Shown piece by piece: positions 54,323-62,926 of a stretch of DNA of 64,000 bases. The stretch is from Erythrobacteraceae bacterium Alg239-R51 (lineage in GTDB: Bacteria; Pseudomonadota; Alphaproteobacteria; Sphingomonadales; Sphingomonadaceae). The stretch covers positions 62,001-126,000 of the forward strand of contig CAMZOI010000002.1 of assembly GCA_947331495.1 (NCBI GenBank), read 5' to 3'. The notes beneath the pieces were generated by a model. The model was not told the DNA's origin, did not search any database, and saw only the letters and a list, made by a program, of their open reading frames with translations. Position 1 is the first letter of the stretch. Each line of letters begins with the position of its first letter. A program made the position numbers and the translations under genes.

Positions 54323-54856
54323 GTGACTAAACCCAGGCGATCGAACGATTGGGGCTTTCCGCGCTGGCGCGGTTACGGCTCGTCGCAAGAGGCGACGACG
54401 GTGCGCCTGTGCGACCGGCATGGATGCGAGGAGCCCGGCAATTGTCCCGCGCCCAAGGCGCCCAACAGTCCGGAACGCTGGATGTTTTGCCAGGCTCACG
54501 CGGCGGAATACAATCGCAAGTGGGATTATTTCGAAGGACTCGACAAGGCCGAGAAGGAAGCGCGCACGAAGGCCGAGCGCAGCGAGACCGCCGGCTATGC
54601 CGAAGCGCAGCATTACGGCTGGGGCGGCAGCGGCGACGGATCCCGCAGTGCGGACGAAATGCGTGCGCTCGATGTGCTCGAGCTGGAAGCAGACGTTGAT
54701 TTTCCGGTAATCAAGAAAGCATGGCGCGAAAAAGCCAAGACCGTCCATCCCGACGTGAAGCCGGGAGATGTGGAAGCGGCGGCAGAGTTTCAGAAACTGC
54801 AGGTCGCCTACGAAGTGCTCAAGTCCGCAGAGGAACGCCGCGAATGGCGCGGGTAA
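54323..54856 (+). CDS. J-domain protein with a C-terminal J domain
   Basis: 177 residues from a GTG. The N-terminal half contains a possible zinc-binding set (LCDRHGCEEPGNCPAP, MFCQAH); the C-terminal 65 residues are a J domain with LDVLELEADVDFPVIKKAWR, the intact HPD motif (TVHPDVKPG) and the helix AAEFQKLQVAYEVL. It should stimulate a DnaK ATPase; the Cys/His part may give specificity. The order with J domain last is typical of alphaproteobacterial DnaJ-related proteins. Confidence 0.9.
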   Translation: MTKPRRSNDWGFPRWRGYGSSQEATTVRLCDRHGCEEPGNCPAPKAPNSPERWMFCQAHAAEYNRKWDYFEGLDKAEKEARTKAERSETAGYAEAQHYGWGGSGDGSRSADEMRALDVLELEADVDFPVIKKAWREKAKTVHPDVKPGDVEAAAEFQKLQVAYEVLKSAEERREWRG

Positions 54857-54913
54857 GGGAAACCACGCAGCGTTAAATAAATATTCGGCAAATTGCGACA
54901 AACCTGCGCAGGC

Positions 54914-55306
54914 ATGGACGACCAATCCTTTCCCGAACGCCGACGTAAGGAACGCGTTGCCGCCGACATCGGTCTCGATTGCCGGATTCCCGCGCAACCG
55001 TCGAAGGCGCGCATCCTCGACCTGTCGCATGAAGGCTGTCGCATCGAACTCGGCGCGACGCAGCATGCCGAGCGTGGGGCCACGATCCTGCTCGACATTC
55101 CCAATGGCGACCGTGTGAAGGGGCAGGTCATGTGGGTCCGCCGACGCGAGGCCGGAGTCCGCTTTTCCCGCCAACTTGCCTCACCCACCGCGGTGTTTCT
55201 CGGTATCGAAGAGCCGGTGGAAACGCAGGTCGTGGTGACTCCCGCGGCCGAAGAACAAGGCGGCCTGCTGCACCATTGGTTCCGCCGGATCTCGAAGATC
55301 TTCTAG
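54914..55306 (+). CDS. PilZ domain protein
   Basis: 130 residues from ATG 54914. The c-di-GMP binding pattern is partly preserved: RRRKERVAADIGLDC (RxxxR) and LDLSHEGCRIEL (DxSxxG). It may sense c-di-GMP, as the core residues are kept. It follows the J-domain gene by 57 bases and overlaps the convergent SDR gene by 4 bases. Confidence 0.88.
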   Translation: MDDQSFPERRRKERVAADIGLDCRIPAQPSKARILDLSHEGCRIELGATQHAERGATILLDIPNGDRVKGQVMWVRRREAGVRFSRQLASPTAVFLGIEEPVETQVVVTPAAEEQGGLLHHWFRRISKIF

Positions 55307-56094
55307 CGTTTCCCGGTGTCGATCTGCGGGTTGGGATTGTCGTTCCACCACGGCACATCGGTAAACGGCCGCACATCGATTTCGTGGGTCCAGCAGTTGC
55401 GCGGCTGATGGGCCAGGTGCCAATAGGTCTCGGCCAACGCTCCCGGATCGACAACCCCGTCTTCGCCCTTCGCGGACTTGTACGCCTCGAATTCATCGCC
55501 AAGCAGCTTGCCGAGCGTATCGGGGGCATCGACCGATCCGTCGACCACGATGTGCGCCACGTGAACGCCCTTCGGTGCCAATTCGGCATTGAGCGTCTGG
55601 CAGAGCATCCGCCGCCCGCCCATCGCTGCCGCGTGGCTGTGCTGCCCGGCATTCCCGCGCACTGCAGCCGTCGCCGAAGTCACCAATAGAGTGCCATGGC
55701 CACGTTCGATCATGTGCGGCGTCACCGCTTGAGCAAGGCGGAACAGGCCAAAACAGCCCAACCGCCAGCCCAGTTCGAAAGTGCGGTGCGGCGTATCTGC
55801 CAAACCGCGATTGCCGATCTGCGCGCCAAGATTGTAGAGCGCGCATTCGATCGGACCGATATCGCGCTCCACCCGTTCGATCAGGGTTTCTATCGTGCCG
55901 TCTTCCGCCGCGTTTAGCAGAGTTCCGGAAGCCGCGCCGCCGGCATGCTCAATCCGATCAACCAGTTGTTGAAGTCCGCCTTCGTCGGATCGTCGCGCAA
56001 GGACAGTGTGATAGCCGCCTTGCGCAAATCGGTCAGCGGCATGCCCACCAATTCCGGCACCTGCGCCGATTACCAGAAAAACCTTGTCCGCCAT
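55303..56094 (-). CDS. atypical SDR family protein without the catalytic Tyr-Lys pair
   Basis: 263 residues from the ATG at 56094. The cofactor motif GAGAGIGGHAADRF and NLGAQIGNRG (for NNAG) show an SDR fold, and SATAAV carries the Ser. Where YxxxK is expected the chain reads HSHAAAMGGRR, so Tyr and Lys are absent. The end block WTHEIDVRPFTDVPWWNDNP belongs to a conserved SDR subgroup. It may bind a nucleotide without classical redox chemistry. Its first 62 bases overlap the end of the ATP-grasp gene. Confidence 0.85.
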   Translation of the reverse strand: MADKVFLVIGAGAGIGGHAADRFAQGGYHTVLARRSDEGGLQQLVDRIEHAGGAASGTLLNAAEDGTIETLIERVERDIGPIECALYNLGAQIGNRGLADTPHRTFELGWRLGCFGLFRLAQAVTPHMIERGHGTLLVTSATAAVRGNAGQHSHAAAMGGRRMLCQTLNAELAPKGVHVAHIVVDGSVDAPDTLGKLLGDEFEAYKSAKGEDGVVDPGALAETYWHLAHQPRNCWTHEIDVRPFTDVPWWNDNPNPQIDTGKR

Positions 56095-56992
56095 GCCTGC
56101 TTTCTCCTGAGAACCGGGCGCGGATTGCGCGTGCCAGCCTTTCGCCAAGTTCGGGCCCCTGCTCGGGATACAGATACGGTTCGATCATTTCCGCCTCCAT
56201 GACGGCCAGGTCGCCCGATTGGAGACGAATCATGTCGATACGACAATAGAGCAGATCGTCGAACGGCAGCGCATCGCGCACTGCTTCTGCTCGGCCAAGA
56301 TCGGCGTGCGAAGGCGTGTAGCCGCTTTCGGAACCGCCATAGAGCGATTGGACGCGGTATTCGCCCTGCGCCGCGCGCTTGAGAACACCGTGGCAGAACA
56401 TGCTATCGATAAAGACGAAAGTGTATTCGCCTTCCTCGAGAATGCTCGGCAGGAATGGCTGGATCATGCAGGCGCGGCCCATGCGCCAGGCTGCGTCGGG
56501 GAGTGTCTCGCGGGTGAAGCTGTGCTGGCCCAATCCGCCTGCGCCGACCTGTCGCTTGACGACGACGCGGTCAGTACGGAACTCGTCCATCGCGGCCAGA
56601 ACATCGTCGCGACCGGCATCGCCGAGCCAAAGTGTCGGCACAATGGTGGCTCCGCGCTCGCCAAGTTCGCGCAGATAGCGCTTGTCGGCGTTCCAGCGCA
56701 CGACTTCTGGCGGATTGCACACGCGAATTTTGCGTTCTTCCAGCAAATCGAGCTGCGCAAGAAATTCCTCCGGGTGATCCTGGTAATCCCATGCCGTCCC
56801 GAGCAAGACCAGTGCCACCCCGTCGAACGCCGCGAGCGGCGCCCGCCAGTCGATTTCCACCAGTTCCAGCCCCGCCGCCGCGAACGCCGGACGCAGGGCG
56901 GCCACTTCGAGATCGTGTTCGAAGGCGTCTCCCCGGCGCGGTCCATCGCCGGGGAGCGTCTCGGTACAGGCGAGAAAGCCGATCCGTGTCAG
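56033..56992 (-). CDS. ATP-grasp domain protein with an apparent CTG start
   Basis: 319 residues if started at CTG 56992, which overlaps the stop of the PLP enzyme gene as CTGA. The family N-terminus TRIGFLACTETLPGDG follows immediately, and no ATG, GTG or TTG exists in that stretch; the next GTG would remove about 33 conserved residues. ATP-grasp features are RYLRELGERGATIVPTLWL, VVVKRQVGAGGLGQHSF and the metal site VMEAEMIEPYLYPEQGP. Related to RimK/glutathione synthetase-like ligases; substrate unknown. Coupling to a sulfur amino acid enzyme hints at a thiol or amino acid ligase. Confidence 0.85.
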   Translation of the reverse strand: MTRIGFLACTETLPGDGPRRGDAFEHDLEVAALRPAFAAAGLELVEIDWRAPLAAFDGVALVLLGTAWDYQDHPEEFLAQLDLLEERKIRVCNPPEVVRWNADKRYLRELGERGATIVPTLWLGDAGRDDVLAAMDEFRTDRVVVKRQVGAGGLGQHSFTRETLPDAAWRMGRACMIQPFLPSILEEGEYTFVFIDSMFCHGVLKRAAQGEYRVQSLYGGSESGYTPSHADLGRAEAVRDALPFDDLLYCRIDMIRLQSGDLAVMEAEMIEPYLYPEQGPELGERLARAIRARFSGESRHGGQGFSGNRRRCRNWWACR

Positions 56993-58305
56993 ACCGACTC
57001 CAGCGCTTGTTCGAAGTCGGCAATCAGATCGTCCGGGTCTTCGATCCCGATGGAAATCCGCACGAGATTGTCGGAAATGCCCAGTTCCGCGCGGCGGCCT
57101 TCGGCGACCGAAAGATGCGTCATGCTCGCAGGGTGGCTGGCGAGCGTTTCGGTCCCGCCCAGGCTGACCGCGAGCTTGGCAATCCTGAGGCTGTCGAGGA
57201 AGCGGAAGCATTCCGCCTCGCCGCCCTTGAGCAGAAGCGAGAACGTGCTGCCGGCGCCAAGGCAGTGGCGGGCGTAGATGTCCTTCTGCCGCTCGTCCTC
57301 GATCATGCCGAGGTAGCCGAGCCCTTCGACCTTGGCGTGTTGCGACAGGTAATCGCAGACCTTGGCCGCATTCTCGCCCGCGCGCTGCATGCGCAGTTCG
57401 ACGGTTTCCAGGCTGCGGCACAGCATCCATGCGGTGTTGGGATCGCAGATGCCGCCCATCGTGTTGCGCAGGGCGCGTACCGGGTCCATCCACTTCTTCG
57501 CTCCCGCGATACTGCCGGCAACAAGATCGGAATGACCGCCAACATATTTGGTCAGCGAGTAGACCACGATATCCGCGCCGTGATCGAGCGGGCGCTGCCA
57601 TAACGGCCCGAGAAAAGTGTTGTCGATGGCAATCGGCACATCGCCTTCGCCGCCAAAGGCAGCATCGCGCGAATCGCGAACCGCCTCGATATCGACCAGC
57701 GCGTTGGTCGGATTGCCGGGACTTTCGACATAGACCATGCAGACCTTGCCGCCCCGCTCGGCCGCCTGGTCCTTCGCCTTGGCCAGTACACCGTCAATTT
57801 CCTCGCGCGTCGCGCCGGCCGGAAAGTCGACATAGGTTACGCCGAACTTGCTCAGGACCTTGGCGATGAAGCCCTCGCTCGCAGCATAGAGCGGTCCGGA
57901 ATGGACGATCACGTCGTTCTGGTTGGCGTAAGCCAGCATCAGCACGCAGATCGCGGTCATCCCGCTGGAGAAGCTGAGCGCGTCTTCCGCCCCGTCCCAG
58001 ATTGCCAGGCGATCTTCCAGGATTTCCTGGTTGGGGGCGTTGAAGCGCGAATAGACCAGGCCTTCCGCCCCGCCGGGGCGCTTGCCCGTAATGCCTTCGA
58101 AATGACGCTTGCCTGCCGCCGCATTCTCGAATGCGAAGGTGCTGGTCAGAAAGATCGGTGATTTCAGCGACCCTTCGGACAGGGTCGGGTCGTAGCCATG
58201 ACCCATCATCAGCGTGCTGGGCTTCAGCGCGCGTCCCTGGATCCTGGGAACTTCGGGCTGGGGGTTCTTGCGCGGAGTGGTGGGATCGATGTCGGTTTCG
58301 CTCAT
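56989..58305 (-). CDS. PLP-dependent cystathionine gamma-synthase family enzyme
   Basis: 438 residues. Cys/Met metabolism PLP family: Schiff-base Lys in VVYSLTKYVGGHSDLVAG, phosphate-binding YSRFNAPN and SSGMTAI, and the end blocks LAVSLGGTETLASHPASMTH and LVRISIGIEDPDDLI. The N-terminal extension (about 35 residues) and the block GKRPGGAEGLVYSR mark a subgroup usually annotated as cystathionine gamma-synthase family or methionine gamma-lyase-like; the reaction (sulfhydrylation, gamma-synthase or gamma-lyase) cannot be decided. A predicted pseudoknot precedes the gene, suggesting control by RNA. Confidence 0.9.
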   Translation of the reverse strand: MSETDIDPTTPRKNPQPEVPRIQGRALKPSTLMMGHGYDPTLSEGSLKSPIFLTSTFAFENAAAGKRHFEGITGKRPGGAEGLVYSRFNAPNQEILEDRLAIWDGAEDALSFSSGMTAICVLMLAYANQNDVIVHSGPLYAASEGFIAKVLSKFGVTYVDFPAGATREEIDGVLAKAKDQAAERGGKVCMVYVESPGNPTNALVDIEAVRDSRDAAFGGEGDVPIAIDNTFLGPLWQRPLDHGADIVVYSLTKYVGGHSDLVAGSIAGAKKWMDPVRALRNTMGGICDPNTAWMLCRSLETVELRMQRAGENAAKVCDYLSQHAKVEGLGYLGMIEDERQKDIYARHCLGAGSTFSLLLKGGEAECFRFLDSLRIAKLAVSLGGTETLASHPASMTHLSVAEGRRAELGISDNLVRISIGIEDPDDLIADFEQALESV

Positions 58306-58317
58306 GGGGAGGGGCGT

Positions 58318-58350
58318 CCTTCCTGTTTAAGCTCCCAGGAAGGCGGGAGC
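58318..58350 (-). promoter_or_regulatory. predicted H-type RNA pseudoknot in the leader of the PLP sulfur enzyme gene
   Basis: On the reverse strand GCTCCC (58350-58345) pairs with GGGAGC (58336-58331), and the hairpin loop CCTTCCT (58343-58337) pairs with AGGAAGG (58324-58318). Loop 1 is one base, loop 3 is six bases (TTAAAC), which is ideal for an H-type pseudoknot. AGGAAGG is also the best ribosome-binding sequence, 12 bases before the ATG. SAM-binding riboswitches of alphaproteobacteria have this architecture, but the SAM-II consensus was not recognised. Confidence 0.5.
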
Positions 58351-58466
58351 CATTGTCGGCGGGCCGCGGCACCCGTTCCTAACCTCCGCAGGAACGCCTC
58401 TCCGCACGCGCCGGTATTGACGCGCAGTAGGCTGCTGCGAACAGATTTTCAATGCGGCAGGAGTGC

Positions 58467-59792
58467 TTAGAAGTGCCCGAAGCGTATGAGTTTGCGAACC
58501 GGATCGAGCGCATCGGGATTGATTGACCGGGCCCGCGCGACGAAGCGCTCCGCCTCGCTATCGCGCCCGAGCTCTGCAAGAGCTTCTGCACGTGCAAGGT
58601 CGAGCGACACGGACTGCCACCCATTCGCTTCGGCACGCTCGAGCCATCCAAGCGCTTCCGCCGGACGTGCGTTGGCGATGAGCGCGCTGGCATGTACCTC
58701 GATCGCTTCACCGAACGGACGTTTGGCGATTTCCTGGCGCGACAGCTCGAGCGCCTTGGCAGGGTCGCCGAAATCGAGGTGATGCTCCGCCGCGTGCAGA
58801 CGATAGGCATCTGGGTGATCTTTCATGAGCGCATCCCAGCGCCGCGCAGAACGGGCCGACCAGAGCTCCGCCTCTTCGGTTCGACCAGCGTGCAACAGGA
58901 AGCCGGTCAGGGCATCCATTACGCTCGGCTCGCCGGTTTCGTCGGCGATAGCTTTCAGACGCGCGATACCTTCTTCCACCTGGCCCTCGGCGGCGATCTG
59001 CTGGGCAAGATATGTTTCGCCAAGCCAGTAATTTGCGAAGCGGCTGTTGGCGGCATCGATCCAGTCGCGCGCGCGCGCAAGGTCGCCCTTGGCGTAGGAC
59101 AGATTGGCAAGCATCAACGCCGCCATGGCGAAATCGGCCGGGGCCGAACGGCGATCGGCGATGGACGTTTCAGAAATCCGGATCGCCCGGTCCGGATCGC
59201 CCGACCAGAGCGCAACCTGCGCCTGACGCATGACACCGCCCGTCGAGGCACGCAGATCGGTTGTCTTGCGGTACCATTCGGACGCTTCCGAAAGCGCGCC
59301 TTTCTGAAAGGCGATGTCTCCATGCAAGGCCAAGGCCTCCGCGCGGTCCCGCGGATGAGGGGCCACGCTTCTGTCGAACCGGTCGAGGGCGCGTTGCGCG
59401 CTTTCGAGATCGTGCCAGTCCAGCGCGAGTGCAGCTTGCGACAGGCTCGGTCCCGAAGGTTCGGGGGCCAGGCGCAGACCATCTTCCAGAAGACCCGCCG
59501 CTTCCTCGAGATCGGCAGCGTCGCCGCCGAGCCGGTGACGTTCCATCAGCGCGAGCGCGAGGATTTCCTGGTGCAACCACTGGCCTGGAGCGGCCTGCAT
59601 CCTTGCACGCTTGCGCGAGACCTTCGCGTCGGCATCGGCAAGGGCCGCGTCGAAATCGGCAGCGCCGAAGCCGTGCTCTATGTCCTCGACAGCGACCGCG
59701 GCATAGGCGGTGTCGACATCGCCACGGTCCAGCAAGAAGCCCGTCCCGATCAGGGCGACGACCGCTATGGTGAGAGCTGCTGCAGTTCGCAT
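58467..59792 (-). CDS. TPR-repeat protein with N-terminal membrane anchor or signal
   Basis: 441 residues. N-terminal hydrophobic segment (ALTIAVVALIGTGFLL) followed by a long chain of helix pairs of TPR type (for example ALALHGDIAFQKGALSEASE, ASALIANARPAEALGWLERA, and AEALAELGRDSEAERFV). Likely periplasmic scaffold. It is encoded behind two DUF4331 genes on the same strand; such trios recur in marine alphaproteobacteria, with unknown function. Confidence 0.85.
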   Translation of the reverse strand: MRTAAALTIAVVALIGTGFLLDRGDVDTAYAAVAVEDIEHGFGAADFDAALADADAKVSRKRARMQAAPGQWLHQEILALALMERHRLGGDAADLEEAAGLLEDGLRLAPEPSGPSLSQAALALDWHDLESAQRALDRFDRSVAPHPRDRAEALALHGDIAFQKGALSEASEWYRKTTDLRASTGGVMRQAQVALWSGDPDRAIRISETSIADRRSAPADFAMAALMLANLSYAKGDLARARDWIDAANSRFANYWLGETYLAQQIAAEGQVEEGIARLKAIADETGEPSVMDALTGFLLHAGRTEEAELWSARSARRWDALMKDHPDAYRLHAAEHHLDFGDPAKALELSRQEIAKRPFGEAIEVHASALIANARPAEALGWLERAEANGWQSVSLDLARAEALAELGRDSEAERFVARARSINPDALDPVRKLIRFGHF

Positions 59793-59868
59793 GGTTCGGA
59801 TTCCGTCATGAAGATGCGGTGATGCCGGTTTTCATCCGCGAAAACCGGCATCACGATACCCGCGTTCG

Positions 59869-60591
59869 TCAGTCGGCACAGATATTGAAGCCGAGATCGA
59901 GCAGATCCCCTCCGATACCTTCGGTCAACGCTTCCAGCGTGTTGGTCAGTTCGGGTACGAACTCGCCCGTGGCGTCGACCACCGGATTGGCGTCGTTATA
60001 CTCGATCTTCGTATCCGAAGGAATGAGCGCAGTCGAAACGGCTGGCATGCCCATGCGATCGACCCGCACGTATTGCGTGTCGGGTGCCGTACGGAAATTG
60101 AACGCCGAACCCCCACTGCTGGCGATCGGGGGCGATCCCTGCGGAGGTGCCAGGAAGGGGAATCCGGACCGGAAAGGCACATCGTTCGAAGGCGGATTGA
60201 GCGGCAATTGCGCAAAGGTGGCAGGGCTCTGACCCGATGCGTCCACATCGAGAAACAGCAGTGCCAATGTCACGTCTATGACCGGATCCGGGAGCAGACG
60301 GCCGTTCGGGAAACCTGCCGGTTGCGACGGATCGATTGCCAGGACGTCCGGCACCACCGCCCCGGCGACGGTCACGCCGCCCGTGCCGGGAATGGTCTGG
60401 TTGAGGCATTTGCCGACGTCGAAGGTTACCGGCGTTGGTGTCGGCGTTGGCGAGGGCGACGGCGTACTGATCGGATCGTCCAGATCGTCGTCATCATCGT
60501 CGAAACAGGCCGAGAGACCGAAGCACAGGGCCAAGGCTGTCATCGAAGCGACTACCGGCTTCGTGCGAATCGTAAAATCGCGCTTCATCAT
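59869..60591 (-). CDS. DUF4331 family lipoprotein
   Basis: 240 residues from the ATG at 60591 (a second ATG follows directly). Signal peptide with lipobox GLSAC, then DDDDDD and a Ser/Pro/Thr linker, then a domain with the blocks DVLAIDPSQPAGFPNGRLLPDPVIDVTL-type start (IDPSQPAGFPNGR) and RVDRMGMPAV that is the C-terminal half of DUF4331 proteins. Overlaps the preceding gene as ATGA, so the two halves of the usual single DUF4331 protein appear as two coupled genes. Confidence 0.82.
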   Translation of the reverse strand: MMKRDFTIRTKPVVASMTALALCFGLSACFDDDDDDLDDPISTPSPSPTPTPTPVTFDVGKCLNQTIPGTGGVTVAGAVVPDVLAIDPSQPAGFPNGRLLPDPVIDVTLALLFLDVDASGQSPATFAQLPLNPPSNDVPFRSGFPFLAPPQGSPPIASSGGSAFNFRTAPDTQYVRVDRMGMPAVSTALIPSDTKIEYNDANPVVDATGEFVPELTNTLEALTEGIGGDLLDLGFNICAD

Positions 60592-61259
60592 AGCTGTCCT
60601 CCGAACCGACGAGTATCGCCCCAGACGGTAATCGCCCCGGTTGCGGCAAAGTTAGCGAGTGGGATCTGCAGCACAATCGCCGTCGCGTTGGAATTCGCGA
60701 AGAAATCGCGATCTTCCATGAAGCGGATTTCACCCGTGTCACGCGTTTCCATGAAGCCTTGCAGATCGAAGAAGAACGGGTCGTCGAACAAGCCTGCACG
60801 AAGGGTCGAGCCATCGCGTGTGAGGTTTGTTTCGACCGGTCCGGAGAGCGTACCCGTCACCGGAAGCCCCTGGGCCTGAACACCGGGATTACCAGCGCTG
60901 TCGAAGCCGAAGCGAACCTGGATCAGGTTTTCGGTGTTGAGGGGGTCACCATCGTCCGAAACGAAGAACCGGTACAACACGTCACGGTCATAAGTCGCCG
61001 GCTGGTCAATTGGCGCAGGACCGGCAAAGGTCATGATCAGGTTGAGATTACCATCCTCAGCCCATGCGTAGATGTCTGCGATGTCGGCAGCGCGATCGGG
61101 TGTCGAAGTTGCGGAAGGATCGGTACGAGACGGCGGATCGAGATGGTCGGCGGTCTGCGCCGATTCCCCGGGTATCATAATCATTGCGCCGACCCCGCCG
61201 ACCAATAGGCCGGTTGCCAGCAGTACAGATAGTTTTTTCCTCACGGTCAGTCCCCTCAT
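60588..61259 (-). CDS. DUF4331 family exported protein, N-terminal-type half
   Basis: 223 residues from the ATG at 61259. Signal peptide (LLATGLLVGGVGAMIM). The mature part begins ADHLDPPSRTDPS and continues ADIADIYAWAEDGNLNLIMT, LYRFFVSDDG and GLFDDPFFFDLQGF, which are DUF4331 hallmarks. Function unknown; the family is often linked with outer membrane or heme-related loci. First gene of a three-gene unit with the second DUF4331 gene and the TPR gene. Confidence 0.88.
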   Translation of the reverse strand: MRGLTVRKKLSVLLATGLLVGGVGAMIMIPGESAQTADHLDPPSRTDPSATSTPDRAADIADIYAWAEDGNLNLIMTFAGPAPIDQPATYDRDVLYRFFVSDDGDPLNTENLIQVRFGFDSAGNPGVQAQGLPVTGTLSGPVETNLTRDGSTLRAGLFDDPFFFDLQGFMETRDTGEIRFMEDRDFFANSNATAIVLQIPLANFAATGAITVWGDTRRFGGQL

Positions 61260-61419
61260 GGTGGACCCCCCGTCCGCACAAACCGCATCTGTCCGGATCG
61301 TTGGCGCCCGGTTCCGTGCATGTCCGGACGTAAGGGCCGGCCTCGCTTGTTCGTGAAGCCTACTTCGATTTGAAAGAAAGAAAAGCTGAAAGTAAACAAT
61401 GGCCGAAGTTTTCTGAATT

Positions 61420-62826
61420 TCAGATCGTCTCCAGTCCCCACACAACCAGTACGATCAGGAAAATTCCAGCGATATCGAGCAGCACGCCGGCCTTGACCAT
61501 GCGTTCGATCCGTATGCGTCCCGTCGCCCATGCGATGGCATTCGGGCCGGTGCCCGCGGGAAGCATGAACCCCCAGCTGGCGGCCAGAGCGGCGGGCATG
61601 GCGAGCAGGACCGGGTCCACCCCCAACGCCACAACGAGGGCGGCGACAACCGGGATGATACCCGACGCGGTGGCGACGTTGCTGGCGAATTCGGTAATCA
61701 GCACCACCATCGCCACCACCGCGAGAGCCACCACGAACAGCGGCAGCGCCTCGAGCGGGAGCAGTGCCTCGCCCAGCCAGTCGGCAAGCCCGCTTGCGCC
61801 CATTCCGGCTGCCAGCGCCAGCCCGCCGCCGAACATCATGATCACGCCCCAGGGCGCGCGGTCGGCCTCTGCCCAGACCAGCAGCGGCCGTCCGGTGCCG
61901 TCGGGCAGGAGGAACAGCGTCAGGGCCATCAGGATCGCTATCGTGCCATCGGTCAGCGAACCTTCGGGCAGGTAGGGTGCGATCCATCGCTGGCCCATCC
62001 ACAGTACGAAGGTGATGACGATGACCGGCACCAGCCGTCTTTCGGCGCTGGTCCATTGCGTGTGCGTCTCGATCGCGTCGCGCGCGGCAGCCGTGCCGAA
62101 GGGATGAGCGGCCACGTTCTGAACGCGCGCCACAAGAAAGGCCGCCAACGGCACGCCTACCACCACCACGGGTAATCCGTAATAGGCCCATTGGGCAAAG
62201 GTGATCCGCGTGCCGGTGAGCGTATCGAGCAGGCCGACGGCGATTGCGTTGGTGGGCGATCCCACCAGCGTGCCGAGACCACCAATGCTGGCGGCGAAGG
62301 CGATGCCCATCGGCAGGGCGCCGGCCAGCCCTTCGAACTCGTCGTCGCCGGACCCGCCTCCGCGCAGGACCGCGAGCGCCATCGGCATCATGATGAGCGC
62401 GGTAGAAGTGTTCGATATCAGCATCGAAAGGATCGCCGCGGTGACCATGAATGCGAGCAGCACGCCGGCCTGTCCGCCGCGCTTGCCGACAAGCCGCAGC
62501 AGGGCCAGCGCCAGCCGCCGGTGCAGACCCGTTCGCTCGATCGCCAGCGCTATGAATGCGCCGCCCAGAATGAGGAACAGGATCGGCGAGTAATAGGCGC
62601 TGGCGGTCTCGCGAGCATCCATCACCCCGGCAAAGGGCAGGACAAGAAACGGCATCAATGCCGTGGCGGTGAGGGGCAGGGTCTCGGTCATCCACCAAGC
62701 CGCCATCAGCACGACGAGGCCGGCGACGACGAAGGCTTCGCGGCTCATGCCTGCAGGAACGGGAAGGAAAATCGCCAGCAGCAGCGCCGCGGCTCCGACC
62801 AGCAGGCCGATGGCTCGTGCGTTCAT
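61420..62826 (-). CDS. SLC13/DASS family anion transporter
   Basis: 468 residues from the ATG at 62826, with about 12 membrane helices. The two Ser-Asn-Thr motifs of the family, SNTSTALIMMP and the second half ASNVATASGIIPVVAAL, and GSPTNAIAVG are present, as is PAGTGPNAIAW near the end. Imports dicarboxylates, sulfate or similar anions, usually with sodium. It stands between infC and the DUF4331 unit, without obvious metabolic partners. Confidence 0.92.
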   Translation of the reverse strand: MNARAIGLLVGAAALLLAIFLPVPAGMSREAFVVAGLVVLMAAWWMTETLPLTATALMPFLVLPFAGVMDARETASAYYSPILFLILGGAFIALAIERTGLHRRLALALLRLVGKRGGQAGVLLAFMVTAAILSMLISNTSTALIMMPMALAVLRGGGSGDDEFEGLAGALPMGIAFAASIGGLGTLVGSPTNAIAVGLLDTLTGTRITFAQWAYYGLPVVVVGVPLAAFLVARVQNVAAHPFGTAAARDAIETHTQWTSAERRLVPVIVITFVLWMGQRWIAPYLPEGSLTDGTIAILMALTLFLLPDGTGRPLLVWAEADRAPWGVIMMFGGGLALAAGMGASGLADWLGEALLPLEALPLFVVALAVVAMVVLITEFASNVATASGIIPVVAALVVALGVDPVLLAMPAALAASWGFMLPAGTGPNAIAWATGRIRIERMVKAGVLLDIAGIFLIVLVVWGLETI

Positions 62827-62869
62827 GTACCCTCCCTCGCTCGGGCGTGCGTTACAAAGACACGCACCA

Positions 62870-62902
62870 AAACGCAAAAGGGCGACCGATCCGGCCGCCC
62901 TT
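62870..62902 (-). terminator. rho-independent terminator behind infC
   Basis: On the reverse strand AAGGGCGGCC (62902-62893) pairs with GGTCGCCCTT (62887-62878), one G-U pair, loop GGATC, followed by TTGCGTTTT. Confidence 0.85.
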
Positions 62903-62926
62903 GTCCGATTTTGCCGAGGTCACCGG

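Noticed and set aside
54278-55174. 298-codon reverse frame across the J-domain and PilZ genes
   Set aside because: Both forward genes have diagnostic motifs (HPD; RxxxR/DxSxxG); the reverse frame covers both and has none.
56993-57601. Long upstream extension of the ATP-grasp frame
   Set aside because: It lies entirely inside the PLP enzyme gene in another frame; family similarity begins only at 56992.
58306-58466. Naming the PLP enzyme leader a SAM-II riboswitch
   Set aside because: The pseudoknot is convincing as a fold, but the conserved SAM-II loop sequence was not recognised; it is therefore reported only as a predicted structure.
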